Origin: Acinetobacter lwoffii
GTDB taxonomy: Bacteria; Pseudomonadota; Gammaproteobacteria; Pseudomonadales; Moraxellaceae
Assembly (NCBI RefSeq): GCF_019343495.1
Contig: NZ_CP072549.1
Location: 930,001 to 994,000 of the forward strand
Direction: 5' to 3'
DNA: 64,000 bases
A model generated the notes under the pieces. It had not been told where the DNA came from, ran no database searches, and saw only the letters and a program-made list of their open reading frames with translations. Positions 17,985-27,681 of this stretch are shown piece after piece (the first letter of the stretch is position 1; every line of letters begins with the position of its first letter). Both the position numbers and the translations under genes were made by a program.

Positions 17985-18737
17985 TTAATTCTCAAGTTTT
18001 TCCTGATGAATCTGTTCTGATGTTTTACCAAAACGACGTTCACGCCCGCCAAATACGGCAAGTGCATCATCAAGTTCTTCAACGGTAAATTCTGGCCATA
18101 GCGTCTCAGTGAAATAAAGCTCTGCATAGGCTGCCTGCCATAACAGGAAATTCGAAAGACGGAAATCTCCACCCGTACGAATCAGCAGATCAACTGCAGG
18201 TAAATCACCGAGGCTGACATATTGACCAAATACATCAGTATTAATTGCATCAAGATCTAATTTATTTGTTAAAACATCGCTAGCAATTCGCTGTGCAGCT
18301 TGTGCCATATCCCACATACCACCATAACTGATTGCAATAGTGAGTGTCATACTATTGAAATTAGCAGTCCTTTGTTCGGCATGCAACATAAGCCCCTGTA
18401 ATTCTGGGGACAAACGGCTGCGATCACCAATAAAGCGTAAGGCAATATTGAATTTTTCCATGCGGGGTAATTGTTCATGAATGGTTTCAACCAGCAATTT
18501 CATGAGCAATTCAACTTCAAACTGTGGACGATTCCAGTTTTCACTGGAAAAGGCAAATACAGTTAAAGCCTGGATATTTCTTTTTTTACAGTGTTCAACA
18601 ATCGGATCCAGAACCGTTTTTCCTTCACGGTGTCCATCACCTTTCTGCATCTGATTTTTTTTGGCAAAACGATTGTTGCCATCCATGATGATGGCAACAT
18701 GTTTCGGAAGACGGGGATTTTCTTCAGCAACGGTCAT
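17985..18737 (-). CDS. uppS: Undecaprenyl diphosphate synthase
   Basis: 250 residues, cis-prenyltransferase making the C55 carrier for peptidoglycan and surface polysaccharides. Catalytic DGNNR with D19, the SSENWNRP segment and the C-terminal RTGGDFRLSNFLLWQ and AELYFTETLWPEF motifs are complete. It uses products of the MEP pathway, of which dxr is two genes away. Seven bases separate it from frr. Confidence 0.98.
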   Translation of the reverse strand: MTVAEENPRLPKHVAIIMDGNNRFAKKNQMQKGDGHREGKTVLDPIVEHCKKRNIQALTVFAFSSENWNRPQFEVELLMKLLVETIHEQLPRMEKFNIALRFIGDRSRLSPELQGLMLHAEQRTANFNSMTLTIAISYGGMWDMAQAAQRIASDVLTNKLDLDAINTDVFGQYVSLGDLPAVDLLIRTGGDFRLSNFLLWQAAYAELYFTETLWPEFTVEELDDALAVFGGRERRFGKTSEQIHQEKLEN

Positions 18738-18744
18738 CGATGAA

Positions 18745-19299
18745 TTAGACCTTCATCAATTCAGCTTCTTTCGCAGCCAAGCGCTTGTCAACTTCAGCAA
18801 CAAATTTGTCAGTAATTTTCTGGATTTCGTCAGCAGCACGACGCTCTTCGTCTTCAGAAATTTCTTTTTCTTTCAACAAAGCCTTGATATCGCCCAATAC
18901 ATCACGACGGATGTTACGGATCGCGACTTTTGCATTTTCAGCTTCATTACGTGCAACTTTTTGCATGTCACGACGCGTTTCTTCAGTCAACGCAGCCATC
19001 GGTACACGAATCGCATCTGCTGTAATTGGATTCAGACCCAAGTCAGATTCACGAATCGCTTTATCAATTGCAGAAACCATTGAACGTTCGAAAGGCTGGA
19101 TTAACAAAGTACGTGAATCTTCAACACCTACGTTTGCCACCTGGTTCAATGGAACGTCTGAACCATAGTAAGAAACCATCACGTTATTTAAAATTGATGG
19201 ATGCGCACGACCGGTACGAACTTTTGCAAAACCATGCTCTAGAGATTCTAGAGTTTTGTTCATACGGTCTTCGCTATCTTTTTTAAGATCGTTAATCAT
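18745..19299 (-). CDS. frr: Ribosome recycling factor
   Basis: 184 residues, standard length. Splits post-termination ribosomes with EF-G. Motifs [20 protein letters not shown] at the N terminus and [19 protein letters not shown] in the helical hinge region. Lies between pyrH and uppS, a conserved order. Start ATG at 19299. Confidence 0.98.
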   Translation of the reverse strand: MINDLKKDSEDRMNKTLESLEHGFAKVRTGRAHPSILNNVMVSYYGSDVPLNQVANVGVEDSRTLLIQPFERSMVSAIDKAIRESDLGLNPITADAIRVPMAALTEETRRDMQKVARNEAENAKVAIRNIRRDVLGDIKALLKEKEISEDEERRAADEIQKITDKFVAEVDKRLAAKEAELMKV

Positions 19300-19379
19300 A
19301 TGATCTTCCTTACTTAATTCTTGAAAAGAGGTTATTACTAAATTAGCGTGTAGTATAAAGTGCTTTGGTGCTCACGTCA

Positions 19380-20114
19380 TTAATTGGTAACGTGAGTCCC
19401 TTCTTTTTCACCCATTACAACGGAAAGCAATGCGCCAGATTTATTCATATCGAATACTTGTAGCGGCACATTGTGATCACGACATAAACAGATTGCAGTT
19501 AAGTCCATTACACCCAGCTTTTCGTCCAGAACCTGGTCAAAAGTCAATGTGTCATATTTAACCGCATCATCATATTTGCTTGGATCTTTGTTATATACGC
19601 CATCGACTTTGGTCGCTTTCAAGATCAAGTCTGATTCGATTTCGATACCACGTAAACAGGCAGCTGTATCTGTCGTAAAGAACGGATTACCTGTACCTGC
19701 CACGAATACACACACTTCACCCTGAGTCAGGTGACGGATTGCATCACGGCTTGAGTAAGACTCAACCACAGCACCAATTGGCAATGCAGACATTAAACGG
19801 GTTTTAATATTACGGCGCACCAAAGCGTCGCGAAGTGCCAAACCATTCATGACTGTAGCCAGCATACCCATCTGATCGCCAGTTACACGGCCAACCAGAC
19901 CATCTTTTTGTAGCTGGCTACCGCGATACAGGTTACCACCACCCACAACAATACCTACTTGTACGCCTAAACCCACGAGGTGCGCAATAGAAAGTGACAT
20001 CTGATCGAGCACTTGTGCATCGATCCCCATGTCTTTATTGCCTGCCAGCGCTTCACCAGAAAGCTTTAACAGGATGCGACCAAAGCGTGGCTTTTTAGAA
20101 TCCAACATCATCAA
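19380..20114 (-). CDS. pyrH: UMP kinase PyrH
   Basis: 244 residues. Amino-acid-kinase-fold UMP kinase: [40 protein letters not shown] and [13 protein letters not shown] motifs. Supplies UDP and is allosterically controlled in other bacteria. Starts with three consecutive Met codons near 20114, so the exact initiation codon is uncertain by up to two residues. Confidence 0.98.
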   Translation of the reverse strand: MMMLDSKKPRFGRILLKLSGEALAGNKDMGIDAQVLDQMSLSIAHLVGLGVQVGIVVGGGNLYRGSQLQKDGLVGRVTGDQMGMLATVMNGLALRDALVRRNIKTRLMSALPIGAVVESYSSRDAIRHLTQGEVCVFVAGTGNPFFTTDTAACLRGIEIESDLILKATKVDGVYNKDPSKYDDAVKYDTLTFDQVLDEKLGVMDLTAICLCRDHNVPLQVFDMNKSGALLSVVMGEKEGTHVTN

Positions 20115-20154
20115 ACTCCAAAGTATTCAATTTAAATTTTTTTAATTCAAAATC

Positions 20155-21498
20155 TTAAGCAGACTTGATTGAAATGAGTTTTGCGTACAGATCGTATTCA
20201 TCTGCATCGGTAATCTCGACTTCAAGTAAATCCCCTGCCTTAATGACGCTTTTATCGATATCTTCAACAAAAACATTGCCATCAATTTCAGGTGCATCTG
20301 CATAAGAACGCGCAACCGCTACCGGGAATTCGTCTTCCAGGTCATCTACCAGCACAGTCATGGTCTGACCGATACGTTTTTGGAGTTTGGCTGCCGAGAT
20401 TTCTTGCTGAACCTGCATGAAACGCTCATAACGCTCTTGTTTAATTTCTTCAGGAACGTGATCTGGCAAATCATTTGCTGTCGCACCTTCAACTGGCGAA
20501 TAGGTAAAACATCCCACACGATCCAGCTGGGCTTCTTTCAACCAGTCCAGTAACATCTGGAAGTCTTCTTCGGTTTCACCCGGGAAGCCCACCACAAATG
20601 TTGAACGCAACACCAGATCAGGACATTTCTCACGCCAGATTTTCAAACGCTCCAGTGTATTTTCACTGTGCGCAGGTCGTTTCATTAGTTTGAGAATTCT
20701 TGGACTTGCGTGCTGGAATGGAATATCCAGATAAGGCAGGATTTTGCCTTGTGCCATCAGGTCAATTACTGCATCTACATGCGGATACGGGTAAACATAG
20801 TGCAAACGCACCCAGATTCCCAACTGACCTAATGCTTCACACATGTCATAGAATTTGGTTTTAACCGGCTGGCCATTCCAGAAATCCAGCTTGTATTTCG
20901 TGTCCAGGCCATAAGCAGAAGTATCCTGGGAGATGACGAGTACTTCTTTTACACCGGCACGTTTCAGCGCTGCAGCTTCATCAAGCACAGAACCGACTGG
21001 ACGTGAAACCAGATCGCCACGCATGCTTGGAATAATACAGAAGGTACAACGATGGTTGCAGCCTTCAGATATTTTCAGATAAGCATAGTGTTTTGGCGTC
21101 AGGCGGATGCCTTGCTCTGGAACCAGATCAATAAATGGATTGTGTTTTGGCGGCTCAGGTACGTATTGATGAACCGCATCCATAACTTCTTTATATGCCG
21201 CTGCACCTGTCACTTTCAGGACATTGGGATGCATTTGGCGAATCTTGTCTTCGTCTTTACCTAGACAACCTGTTACGATCACGCGACCATTCGCGCTCAT
21301 CGCCTCACCAATCGCATCTAGCGATTCTTGCACTGCGGATTCAATGAAACCACAGGTATTTACTACAACTAAATCAGCACCGTCATAATCCGAAGCGACG
21401 TCATAACCTTCAGTCTTTAACTGGGTTAAAATACGTTCAGAATCTACCAATGCCTTAGGACAACCTAAAGATACAAAACCGACTTTGGGGGACTTCAT
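20155..21498 (-). CDS. rimO: Ribosomal protein S12 methylthiotransferase RimO
   Basis: 447 residues. Radical-SAM MTTase that methylthiolates an aspartate of S12. N-terminal UPF0004 domain with cysteines in [15 protein letters not shown] and TGCLGKDE; radical-SAM CxxxCxxC in [15 protein letters not shown]-terminal TRAM domain (last ~65 residues). All cluster ligands present. First gene of the minus-strand run, divergent from ntrBC. Confidence 0.97.
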   Translation of the reverse strand: MKSPKVGFVSLGCPKALVDSERILTQLKTEGYDVASDYDGADLVVVNTCGFIESAVQESLDAIGEAMSANGRVIVTGCLGKDEDKIRQMHPNVLKVTGAAAYKEVMDAVHQYVPEPPKHNPFIDLVPEQGIRLTPKHYAYLKISEGCNHRCTFCIIPSMRGDLVSRPVGSVLDEAAALKRAGVKEVLVISQDTSAYGLDTKYKLDFWNGQPVKTKFYDMCEALGQLGIWVRLHYVYPYPHVDAVIDLMAQGKILPYLDIPFQHASPRILKLMKRPAHSENTLERLKIWREKCPDLVLRSTFVVGFPGETEEDFQMLLDWLKEAQLDRVGCFTYSPVEGATANDLPDHVPEEIKQERYERFMQVQQEISAAKLQKRIGQTMTVLVDDLEDEFPVAVARSYADAPEIDGNVFVEDIDKSVIKAGDLLEVEITDADEYDLYAKLISIKSA

Positions 21499-21579
21499 GA
21501 ATTTTCGCTCTACTAGAATGCGCGTATTGTATGTCTTTTCGCATCATAAAAATAGTTGAAAACCTGACTCTTTGCATCA

Positions 21580-21638
21580 TGCACTAAAATATTGCCATAA
21601 AATATTCAACATACCCACTCATGCACCAAAATGAATCA
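21580..21638 (+). promoter_or_regulatory. Candidate NtrC-binding region
   Basis: Two sequences with a good left half of the NtrC site: TGCACTAAAATATTGCC at 21580-21596 and TGCACCAAAATGAATCA at 21622-21638. The right halves are poor against TGGTGCA. Their distance to the sigma-54 promoter (about 110-180 bp) fits an enhancer. Confidence 0.35.
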
Positions 21639-21744
21639 TTTTAGATTTACAGCCTCAATTTAATCCGCTATATCTAAGATGAATTATGTTGCTCTGTCAC
21701 ATTTCTGCATTTCATCGCAATAAATAATCTCTCGTCATAAAAGT

Positions 21745-21761
21745 TGGCGTGCATCTTGCAT
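21745..21761 (+). promoter_or_regulatory. Sigma-54 (RpoN) promoter of ntrBC
   Basis: TGGCGTGCATCTTGCA matches the -24/-12 consensus TGGCACG-N4-TTGCW at nearly all defined positions. The invariant GG (21746-21747) and GC (21758-21759) are separated by exactly 10 bases. Transcription would start near 21771, 24 nt before the first ATG and about 70 nt before the preferred one. Confidence 0.65.
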
Positions 21762-21839
21762 CAAATCAGAACTTAAAATTGATTAAATTGCTTTATGAAG
21801 ATGCCATTGCGCCATTTTAATACAGGAACAAACCCGCGA

Positions 21840-22949
21840 ATGGATCAAATTATTCCGATCGACTATCGTGCTTTAGTGGACAATATGACCACGTGTATCT
21901 TATTGATAGACCGCGATCTTAATATTTATTATCTGAATTCTGCCTGTGAAGCCTTATTTGATGTGAGCTTATTCCGCGCGAGCGGCACATCCGTACTCAA
22001 TATTCTGCAAAACCCGACAGATGAGTTCAATACCGAAGAAGCCCTGAATAATACTTTAAGTACGGGACAACCTTATACACGCCGCGAAGCCACTATTCTG
22101 GTCAACTTTAAAGACATTCATGTTGACTACACTGTTTCTCAGCTAAATCTGGGAAAACCTTATCATCCGCTACTGCTCATCGAACTCAATCCTCGCGATC
22201 GCATGTTAAAAATCTCGCGTGAAGAAAATCTGCTGCAACAGCATCAGGTAGCGCGTCAGCTGATTCGCGGTGTTGCGCATGAAATCAAGAATCCCTTGGG
22301 TGGCATTCGCGGGGCGACTCAACTCCTGGCACGCAGTTTGAATGATCCACAATACAAAGAATTTACCGACATTATTATTAGCGAAGTGGATCGACTGAGA
22401 AATCTGGCCGATACCATGCTCGGTTCACGCCAGCTTCCGAGCTATGAGCTGGTCAATGTGCATGAACCTCTGGAACGGGTGCGTTCACTGATTGCCAATC
22501 AGACCAAAAAGAAAATCAAGATTACCCGGGATTACGACCTGTCCTTACCCGAAGTTCTGGCAGACCGCGACCAATTGATTCAGGTCATTTTGAATATTTG
22601 CGCCAATGCCGTACAGGCCATGACCGAGAACAAGGAGTTCTTTGTCGAACATCAACCGGAACTGATTTTAAGAACCCGGATTCAGCGTCTCTTTACCATT
22701 AACGGGGTGATTCACCGCTCTGTAGTAAGGATTGATATTGAAGACAACGGTCCAGGTGTGCCGGAAGAGATTATCGAATCGGTGTTTTATCCGCTGGTCA
22801 CCAGCCGTGCCAAAGGGACCGGACTGGGCCTCAGTATTGCTCAAAATATTATTCATCAGCACAACGGCATGATCGAGTGTCAGTCCGTGGCTGGAAAAAC
22901 CGTCTTTAGCTTATATTTACCTTGGGAGTCGAATCATGTCGCGAAATAA
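21840..22949 (+). CDS. glnL: Nitrogen regulation sensor kinase NtrB (GlnL)
   Basis: 369 residues from the ATG at 21840, which has AGGA upstream; an in-frame ATG at 21795 would add 15 residues of no family character. PAS domain at about 8-110 (LLIDRDLNIYYLNSACEALF), phosphoacceptor H-box in VAHEIKNPLGGIRGATQLL, N-box NICANAVQAM, and ATP-lid boxes DNGPGVPEE and GTGLGLSIAQNI. NtrB phosphorylates NtrC under nitrogen limitation and is held in check by PII. Overlaps ntrC by 14 nt. Confidence 0.93.
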   Translation: MDQIIPIDYRALVDNMTTCILLIDRDLNIYYLNSACEALFDVSLFRASGTSVLNILQNPTDEFNTEEALNNTLSTGQPYTRREATILVNFKDIHVDYTVSQLNLGKPYHPLLLIELNPRDRMLKISREENLLQQHQVARQLIRGVAHEIKNPLGGIRGATQLLARSLNDPQYKEFTDIIISEVDRLRNLADTMLGSRQLPSYELVNVHEPLERVRSLIANQTKKKIKITRDYDLSLPEVLADRDQLIQVILNICANAVQAMTENKEFFVEHQPELILRTRIQRLFTINGVIHRSVVRIDIEDNGPGVPEEIIESVFYPLVTSRAKGTGLGLSIAQNIIHQHNGMIECQSVAGKTVFSLYLPWESNHVAK

Positions 22950-24411
22950 AATATGGGTGATTGATGACGATCGCGCCATGCGCTGGGTACTGGAAAAGAC
23001 CTTTAAAGAGGAAGGTCTGGATGTGACCAGTTTTGAAGAAGCACAATCTGCACTAGACCAACTGAGTCTGGAAGCACCCGATGTGATTTTGACCGATATC
23101 CGCATGCCGGGTATTGATGGACTTACCTTCCTGGGCAAGGTTAAACACAGTTATCCTGACCTACCTGTCATTATTATGACGGCGCATTCAGACTTAGAAT
23201 CGGCTGTTTCTAGCTATCAAACTGGTGCTTTTGAATATCTGCCTAAGCCTTTTGATATTGATGAAGCACTGGCGCTGGTAAATCGTGCAATTTTACATAT
23301 CACCAAGTTACAGCAACAAGAATCAGCAAAAGCGGCTCCACCAATTCAATCTACCGAAATTATTGGTGAATCGCCTGCCATGCAGGAAGTGTTTCGTGCC
23401 ATTGGCCGTTTATCACAATCGCATATTACCGTGTTGATTAATGGTGAGTCTGGTACAGGTAAAGAACTGGTAGCGCATGCCCTGCATCGTCATTCACCAC
23501 GTAGTGCCAAACCTTTTATTGCGCTCAATATGGCAGCCATTCCAAAAGACCTGATCGAAACTGAACTTTTCGGCCATGAGAAAGGTGCATTTACCGGTGC
23601 TAATACCCAGCGCCAAGGTCGTTTTGAACAGGCAAATGGCGGTACGCTGTTTTTAGATGAAATTGGCGATATGCCATTTGAGACCCAGACCCGTTTATTG
23701 CGTGTCCTAGCCGATGGAGAGTTCTACCGAGTTGGCGGTCATATTCCGGTTAAGGTCGATGTGCGTATCGTGGCTGCAACACATCAGGATTTGGAAAAAC
23801 TGGTCCATGATGGTCGTTTCCGTGAAGACTTATATCACCGCCTGAATGTAATTCGTATTCATATTCCAAAACTGGCACATCGCAGTGAAGATATTCCGAT
23901 GCTGGCGCAGCATTTTCTGGCACGTGCCGGTAAAGAACTTGGGGTCAATCCAAAGATATTACGTCCTGAAACCCAAGAATATATGCAGAAATTGCCATGG
24001 CAAGGTAATGTGCGTCAACTTGAAAATACCTGTCGCTGGCTGACTGTCATGATCACAGGTCGTGAAGTCTATCCTGAAGACTTGCCACCTGAGCTGAAAC
24101 AGATTCCAATTCATCAGCAGGATCCGGGTGCGCCAATTCCAACGCTGAACCAGATCGCACCGCATCACTGGGATGAATTGCTGGGTCAATGGGCGATGCA
24201 GAAACTCAAAAATGGTGAAATGAAACTTCTGGATGTTGCGACGCCAATGTTTGAACGCACCTTGATCAGTGCAGCCTTGCAACAAACCCGTGGCCGTAAA
24301 CGTCATGCCGCAGAACTTTTAGGTTGGGGTCGCAACACTTTAACGCGCAAGCTTAAAGAATTGGGCATGGATACTACGGATGATGAAATCGAAGAAGAAA
24401 TAGAAAGTTAA
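22936..24411 (+). CDS. glnG: Nitrogen regulation response regulator NtrC (GlnG)
   Basis: 491 residues. Receiver domain 1-120 with phosphoacceptor D54 (ILTDIRMPG) and K104; AAA+ sigma-54 activator domain with Walker A GESGTGKE at 170-177, the sigma-54-contacting GAFTGA at 217-222 and GGTLFLDEIGD Walker B; C-terminal Fis-type helix-turn-helix (RKRHAAELLGWGRNTLTRKLKE). Activates sigma-54 promoters for nitrogen assimilation, possibly including its own. Confidence 0.96.
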   Translation: MSRNKIWVIDDDRAMRWVLEKTFKEEGLDVTSFEEAQSALDQLSLEAPDVILTDIRMPGIDGLTFLGKVKHSYPDLPVIIMTAHSDLESAVSSYQTGAFEYLPKPFDIDEALALVNRAILHITKLQQQESAKAAPPIQSTEIIGESPAMQEVFRAIGRLSQSHITVLINGESGTGKELVAHALHRHSPRSAKPFIALNMAAIPKDLIETELFGHEKGAFTGANTQRQGRFEQANGGTLFLDEIGDMPFETQTRLLRVLADGEFYRVGGHIPVKVDVRIVAATHQDLEKLVHDGRFREDLYHRLNVIRIHIPKLAHRSEDIPMLAQHFLARAGKELGVNPKILRPETQEYMQKLPWQGNVRQLENTCRWLTVMITGREVYPEDLPPELKQIPIHQQDPGAPIPTLNQIAPHHWDELLGQWAMQKLKNGEMKLLDVATPMFERTLISAALQQTRGRKRHAAELLGWGRNTLTRKLKELGMDTTDDEIEEEIES

Positions 24412-24422
24412 TCTTTCCATAT

Positions 24423-24450
24423 AAAAAAGCGCCGATTGGCGCTTTTTTAT
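24423..24450 (+). terminator. Terminator of ntrBC
   Basis: AAAAAAGCGCC / GGCGCTTTTTT 11-bp stem around GATT, immediately after ntrC; symmetric enough to serve the convergent gene at 24461 too. Confidence 0.9.
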
Positions 24451-24460
24451 TGATGATGAT

Positions 24461-24787
24461 TTATGCAGTAAAACCCACATAGCGGAAATACCCATCTATG
24501 CCCAGATCAGACTTATATATCAGATAATTTGAATAAGTCGCTTGGGTGATTTCATCCAGCATATTCACCTGATCATCATTGGCATGCAGATCATCTACAG
24601 AACGCGGCATGCTGTGCTCGAATTCATCCGTCATATATTCAAAGCCAATATCCATGGCAATAAACAGGGTATGTTCACAAGGTTGCACATACTGCTCTTC
24701 TGCCCAATCAATCACGTTGTGCTGACAATGTGGACAGGCAATATTATCAGTGGCCTGAATCGAGAGTGGAATAAGTTGATAAGCCAT
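24461..24787 (-). CDS. Unknown protein with CPHC motif, 108 residues
   Basis: Starts at ATG 24787 (MAYQLIPLSIQ); a TTG at 24826 in the same frame is less likely. A CPHC motif near residue 20 and a further PCEH about 17 residues later could form a zinc site. The rest is acidic and rich in Asp, Met and Tyr (EYMTDEFEHSMPRSVDDLHANDD), with a YFRYVGFTA tail. No signal peptide or membrane segment. No family recognised. Convergent with ntrC and separated from the insertion sequence by about 90 bp. Confidence 0.65.
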   Translation of the reverse strand: MAYQLIPLSIQATDNIACPHCQHNVIDWAEEQYVQPCEHTLFIAMDIGFEYMTDEFEHSMPRSVDDLHANDDQVNMLDEITQATYSNYLIYKSDLGIDGYFRYVGFTA

Positions 24788-24869
24788 ATAAAAATCAATC
24801 TGTTTACTATCCGTATATTTTAGCAAATTTTATGGACTGACTTTATTCAATTAAAAACCTCGACGATAA

Positions 24870-24887
24870 AAAAAGGAATCTTCAGAT
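24870..24887 (-). terminator. Left half of an MFS-gene terminator, split by the insertion sequence
   Basis: AAAAAGGA followed by ATCTTCAGAT. With the sequence right of the element (ATCTTCAGAT then TCCCTTTTT at 26157-26175), removing the IS and one duplicate copy restores a hairpin GGAATC-TTCA-GATTCC flanked by A and T runs. In the original orientation it ended the minus-strand transporter gene. Confidence 0.7.
24878..24887. repeat. Left 10-bp target site duplication of the IS
   Basis: ATCTTCAGAT, identical to 26157-26166. Perfect direct repeats abutting the inverted ends show the element transposed here. Ten bp is in the range usual for IS4-family elements. Confidence 0.88.
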
Positions 24888-26156
24888 CACTGCTGTCCCA
24901 TAGTTTGCTTTAAATAAAAAAACCTGAGTCCTAACAGTTAAAATATGAGTGCAAACAAACACTTTAACGACCAGGATTCAGGTTTTGTCACATCAGAATA
25001 CCGTATTTCATGAGCTAATTAAACCTGTTGTGCGACAGGATTTTGAACAACTTGCTAAAGTACACCATGTTGGACAGAAATTTAGAGCGGCTTCCCGGTG
25101 GGATCAGTTTATTGCCATATTGATGTCTCAATTCTCTTGTAGACAAAGTCTGAGAGATATTCAATCCAATTTGGAGTGCCAACAGGAAAAGCTAAGTCAT
25201 CTCGGAGCAAAGTCTATTCCCCGAAGCACGCTGGCACGAATCAATGAGCAGCAGCCTGCTGCCTTGTATCAACAGCTATTTCACAAGTTGCTTAAATACT
25301 ATGAACACTCAAAAGTAGCTCATAAATTTCGCTTTAAGAATCCCTTGTATTCCTTGGATGCCAGTCATATTGACCTGTCGCTTTCCTTATGTGAATGGGC
25401 CAAAGTTCACGACTCAAAAGCCAGCATGAAACTCAGCATAGGATTGAATCACAGCAATGATATTCCTGAGTTTGTTGCAGTTGAAAATGGCAAAGAAAAT
25501 GACATGGTACAAGGCCGCAAATTCCAGTTTCCTGCTGGCAGCATTGTAGTTTTTGATAAAGGCTATGTCGATTACCAATGGTATGCAAATCTGACTGCTC
25601 AAAACATTGGATTTGTCACACGTTTTAGGCCTAAATCTGTGTATCAGGTGATCCAGCAACATCCAGTGCTTGAATCCAAAGGTATTCTAAAAGATGAAAC
25701 CATTCAGCTGAATAGCGCACATGCCCTAAAAAGAAAAGCCCCAGTGTTAAGAAGAATTGAATATAGAGATCAGCAAAGTGGCAAGCACTTTAGCTTTCTC
25801 AGCAATAACTTTCATTTAGCCGCCTCCACCATTGCGGCGATTTATAAAGATCGTTGGAAAGTTGAGCTGTTCTTTAAGGCGATTAAGCAGAATCTCAAAT
25901 TAAAAGCGTTTCTAGGCCGCAGCAGGAACGCAATTCAGACACAAATCTGGATTGCGATGATCGCCTATTTATTGGTGAGTTTCGCTCAACATTTAGGGAA
26001 AACAGGTTGGACAGTTCAACGTTTACTCAGAATAATTCAAGTGAATTTGTTTGAAAGAAGAACTTTAAAAGCTTTATTTTCACCCGATAAAATACCCATA
26101 AAACAAGAGGAAGCTCAAATGAGCTTCCTCTTGTGAAAAATTGTGGGACAGCAATG
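24888..26156 (+). mobile_element. Complete IS4-family insertion sequence, about 1269 bp
   Basis: Bounded by terminal inverted repeats CACTGCTGTCCCA (24888-24900) and its complement TGGGACAGCAATG (26144-26156), 12 of 13 matching, and by a perfect 10-bp direct repeat. It carries one intact transposase gene filling nearly the whole element. Perfect target duplications and an open reading frame indicate a recent, probably still active insertion. The name of the closest ISfinder entry cannot be given without a search. Confidence 0.92.
24949..26136 (+). CDS. IS4-family DDE transposase (DUF4372 type)
   Basis: 395 residues. The N-terminal DUF4372-like domain (FRAASRWDQFIAILMSQFSC) is followed by a DDE catalytic core: first Asp in YSLDASHIDLS, second in IVVFDKGYVDYQWY, and the IS4-family Y(2)R(3)E(6)K signature in YKDRWKVELFFKAIK, where E is the third catalytic residue. 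Frame opens with GTG at 24949; the nearby ATG at 24945 is in another frame. Cuts and pastes the element by end recognition. No internal stops, so presumably functional. Confidence 0.93.
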   Translation: MQTNTLTTRIQVLSHQNTVFHELIKPVVRQDFEQLAKVHHVGQKFRAASRWDQFIAILMSQFSCRQSLRDIQSNLECQQEKLSHLGAKSIPRSTLARINEQQPAALYQQLFHKLLKYYEHSKVAHKFRFKNPLYSLDASHIDLSLSLCEWAKVHDSKASMKLSIGLNHSNDIPEFVAVENGKENDMVQGRKFQFPAGSIVVFDKGYVDYQWYANLTAQNIGFVTRFRPKSVYQVIQQHPVLESKGILKDETIQLNSAHALKRKAPVLRRIEYRDQQSGKHFSFLSNNFHLAASTIAAIYKDRWKVELFFKAIKQNLKLKAFLGRSRNAIQTQIWIAMIAYLLVSFAQHLGKTGWTVQRLLRIIQVNLFERRTLKALFSPDKIPIKQEEAQMSFLL

Positions 26157-26166
26157 ATCTTCAGAT
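26157..26166. repeat. Right 10-bp target site duplication of the IS
   Basis: ATCTTCAGAT, identical to 24878-24887. Confidence 0.88.
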
Positions 26167-26199
26167 TCCCTTTTTGTATTGACAGATATCAATGATCAA

Positions 26200-27405
26200 T
26201 TACTTATGAGCAGCCTTATAACGTGATAGTGCGGTGACAGCTACTGCCGATACGACCACTGCTGGCAAACTTGCCACAAGAATGCCCGTCGTTCCCAAAC
26301 CTAATGCCAGAATTTTTCCAGTTAATAATGGTCCAGTCATCGCCCCTAAACGTCCTAGAGAGATCGCACTACCCACACCGGTGACTTTACCTGCGCCTGA
26401 ATAAAAAATTGGTGAGATCCCATACAGAATAGATTGGCCACCTGTAGAGAAAATACCCCCCATGACTCCCGCCAAAATTAATAACGGAATAGAAGTTGTG
26501 GTGAATAGCAATACCAAGGCAACAAACAAACCACTATAAATGATAGTCGCCATTTGCCAGAGCTTTAAACGGTCCAGTAAATAACCCAGGCTTAGGGTTC
26601 CAATGACAGCGCCCACCTGGAACACCAACATCACCAAAAATGCCTGCTGTTTCTGCAAACCTTGTTCCATAAGTAAGTTAGGTAACCAGCTGATCAAAAT
26701 ATAATTGATCATCAAGGTAAAAAAGAAACCAACCCAAAGAGGCACTGTATTTTTATACTGTTGCTGCTTGAACAACACCTCAACCATACCCGGCACAGCT
26801 TCTCCAGAGACCTGAACCTCCGCATTCACCTTAGGTTTATCTTTAAGAATAAACGCCATTAATGGAATCAGTGCTAAAGGTGTTAATCCCCCAATCAGGA
26901 ATAAGGTTTGCCATTGAATCTCTGGAAGCAGCATGGCCAGACCGGCAACAAAGATCGCTCCTACCGGTAAACCACAATACATCAGACTATTTAGCTTGCC
27001 ACGGTTGGCTTCGGTGGCTTCATCACCGACGACTGAAATCATGGTTGGCATTGCCGCACCTAAACCCAAACCAGTAAAGAAACGCGCTGCATATAAAACT
27101 TCGATGCTGGGCGCAATTGCAGTCAGCGACATGAACAGACCAAAAATAGTCACAGAAAGCATCAGGACTTTCTTTTGTCCTAGATAATCTGCAATACGTC
27201 CGCCAAAGAATGCACCAAACAGCATTCCAAAGACACCCAGACTAAATACATAGCCCATTTGGATTTGATCTAAACTAAAGCTTGCCGCAATTCCTTTCGC
27301 TGCAATCCCGGGAGCTTGAAGGTCAAAACCTTCAAAAAATGCGACCCAAAAACATAAGAATATGGTTAATATTTTTTGGGCTTTTCCCCTATATGGCTGC
27401 GCCAT
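26200..27405 (-). CDS. MFS transporter, MhpT/aromatic-acid:H+ symporter type
   Basis: 401 residues with about 12 membrane segments. The N terminus (CFWVAFFEGFDLQAPGIAAKG), NSLMYCGLPVGA in the fourth or fifth segment, FSTGGQSILYGISPIFY and the SLGRLGAMTGPLL motif closely resemble E. coli MhpT, a 3-(3-hydroxyphenyl)propionate carrier of the AAHS group. DxxxxR/K-type loop GGRIADYLGQKK is intact. No catabolic genes are adjacent, so the substrate is inferred at family level only: probably an aromatic or small organic acid. Its terminator is interrupted by the IS, so transcripts may now run into the element antisense to its transposase. Confidence 0.85.
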   Translation of the reverse strand: MAQPYRGKAQKILTIFLCFWVAFFEGFDLQAPGIAAKGIAASFSLDQIQMGYVFSLGVFGMLFGAFFGGRIADYLGQKKVLMLSVTIFGLFMSLTAIAPSIEVLYAARFFTGLGLGAAMPTMISVVGDEATEANRGKLNSLMYCGLPVGAIFVAGLAMLLPEIQWQTLFLIGGLTPLALIPLMAFILKDKPKVNAEVQVSGEAVPGMVEVLFKQQQYKNTVPLWVGFFFTLMINYILISWLPNLLMEQGLQKQQAFLVMLVFQVGAVIGTLSLGYLLDRLKLWQMATIIYSGLFVALVLLFTTTSIPLLILAGVMGGIFSTGGQSILYGISPIFYSGAGKVTGVGSAISLGRLGAMTGPLLTGKILALGLGTTGILVASLPAVVVSAVAVTALSRYKAAHK

Positions 27406-27681
27406 GACTGATCTCCATCAATAATTCACAAACCGTTTGATAGTCTGACGATCCATTGCATTATTCTTAACCTAATCTTGATAGAGAAATAGCACGACAA
27501 TAGTCGGGTTTAAGCACATCAGCATGTGTAAATATCATCTAAATTAGACCTAAAAGATTGTATTTCTAGACTTAATACATCTTAATAATATTCATTATAT
27601 ATATTTATCAACAACTTAATTTAATAGTAGTTATTTTTAATTCAACGATAGTCAAAACTTATACAAAACTATAAGTCGATA
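27406..27681. other. Gap between MFS gene and mnmG terminator
   Basis: About 275 bp, very AT-rich toward the mnmG side (a TATATATATTTAT run near 27597-27609). A short CGAC-AATA-GTCG hairpin lies around 27491-27503. It must contain the MFS promoter; no clear promoter, operator or small gene was seen. Confidence 0.5.

Larger units (their letters stand above)
21499..21839. other. Divergent control region between rimO and ntrB
   Basis: About 340 bp, AT-rich, with no gene. It holds the sigma-54-type promoter and two NtrC-like half-sites listed separately. The rimO promoter must also lie here; none stands out. Confidence 0.6.
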
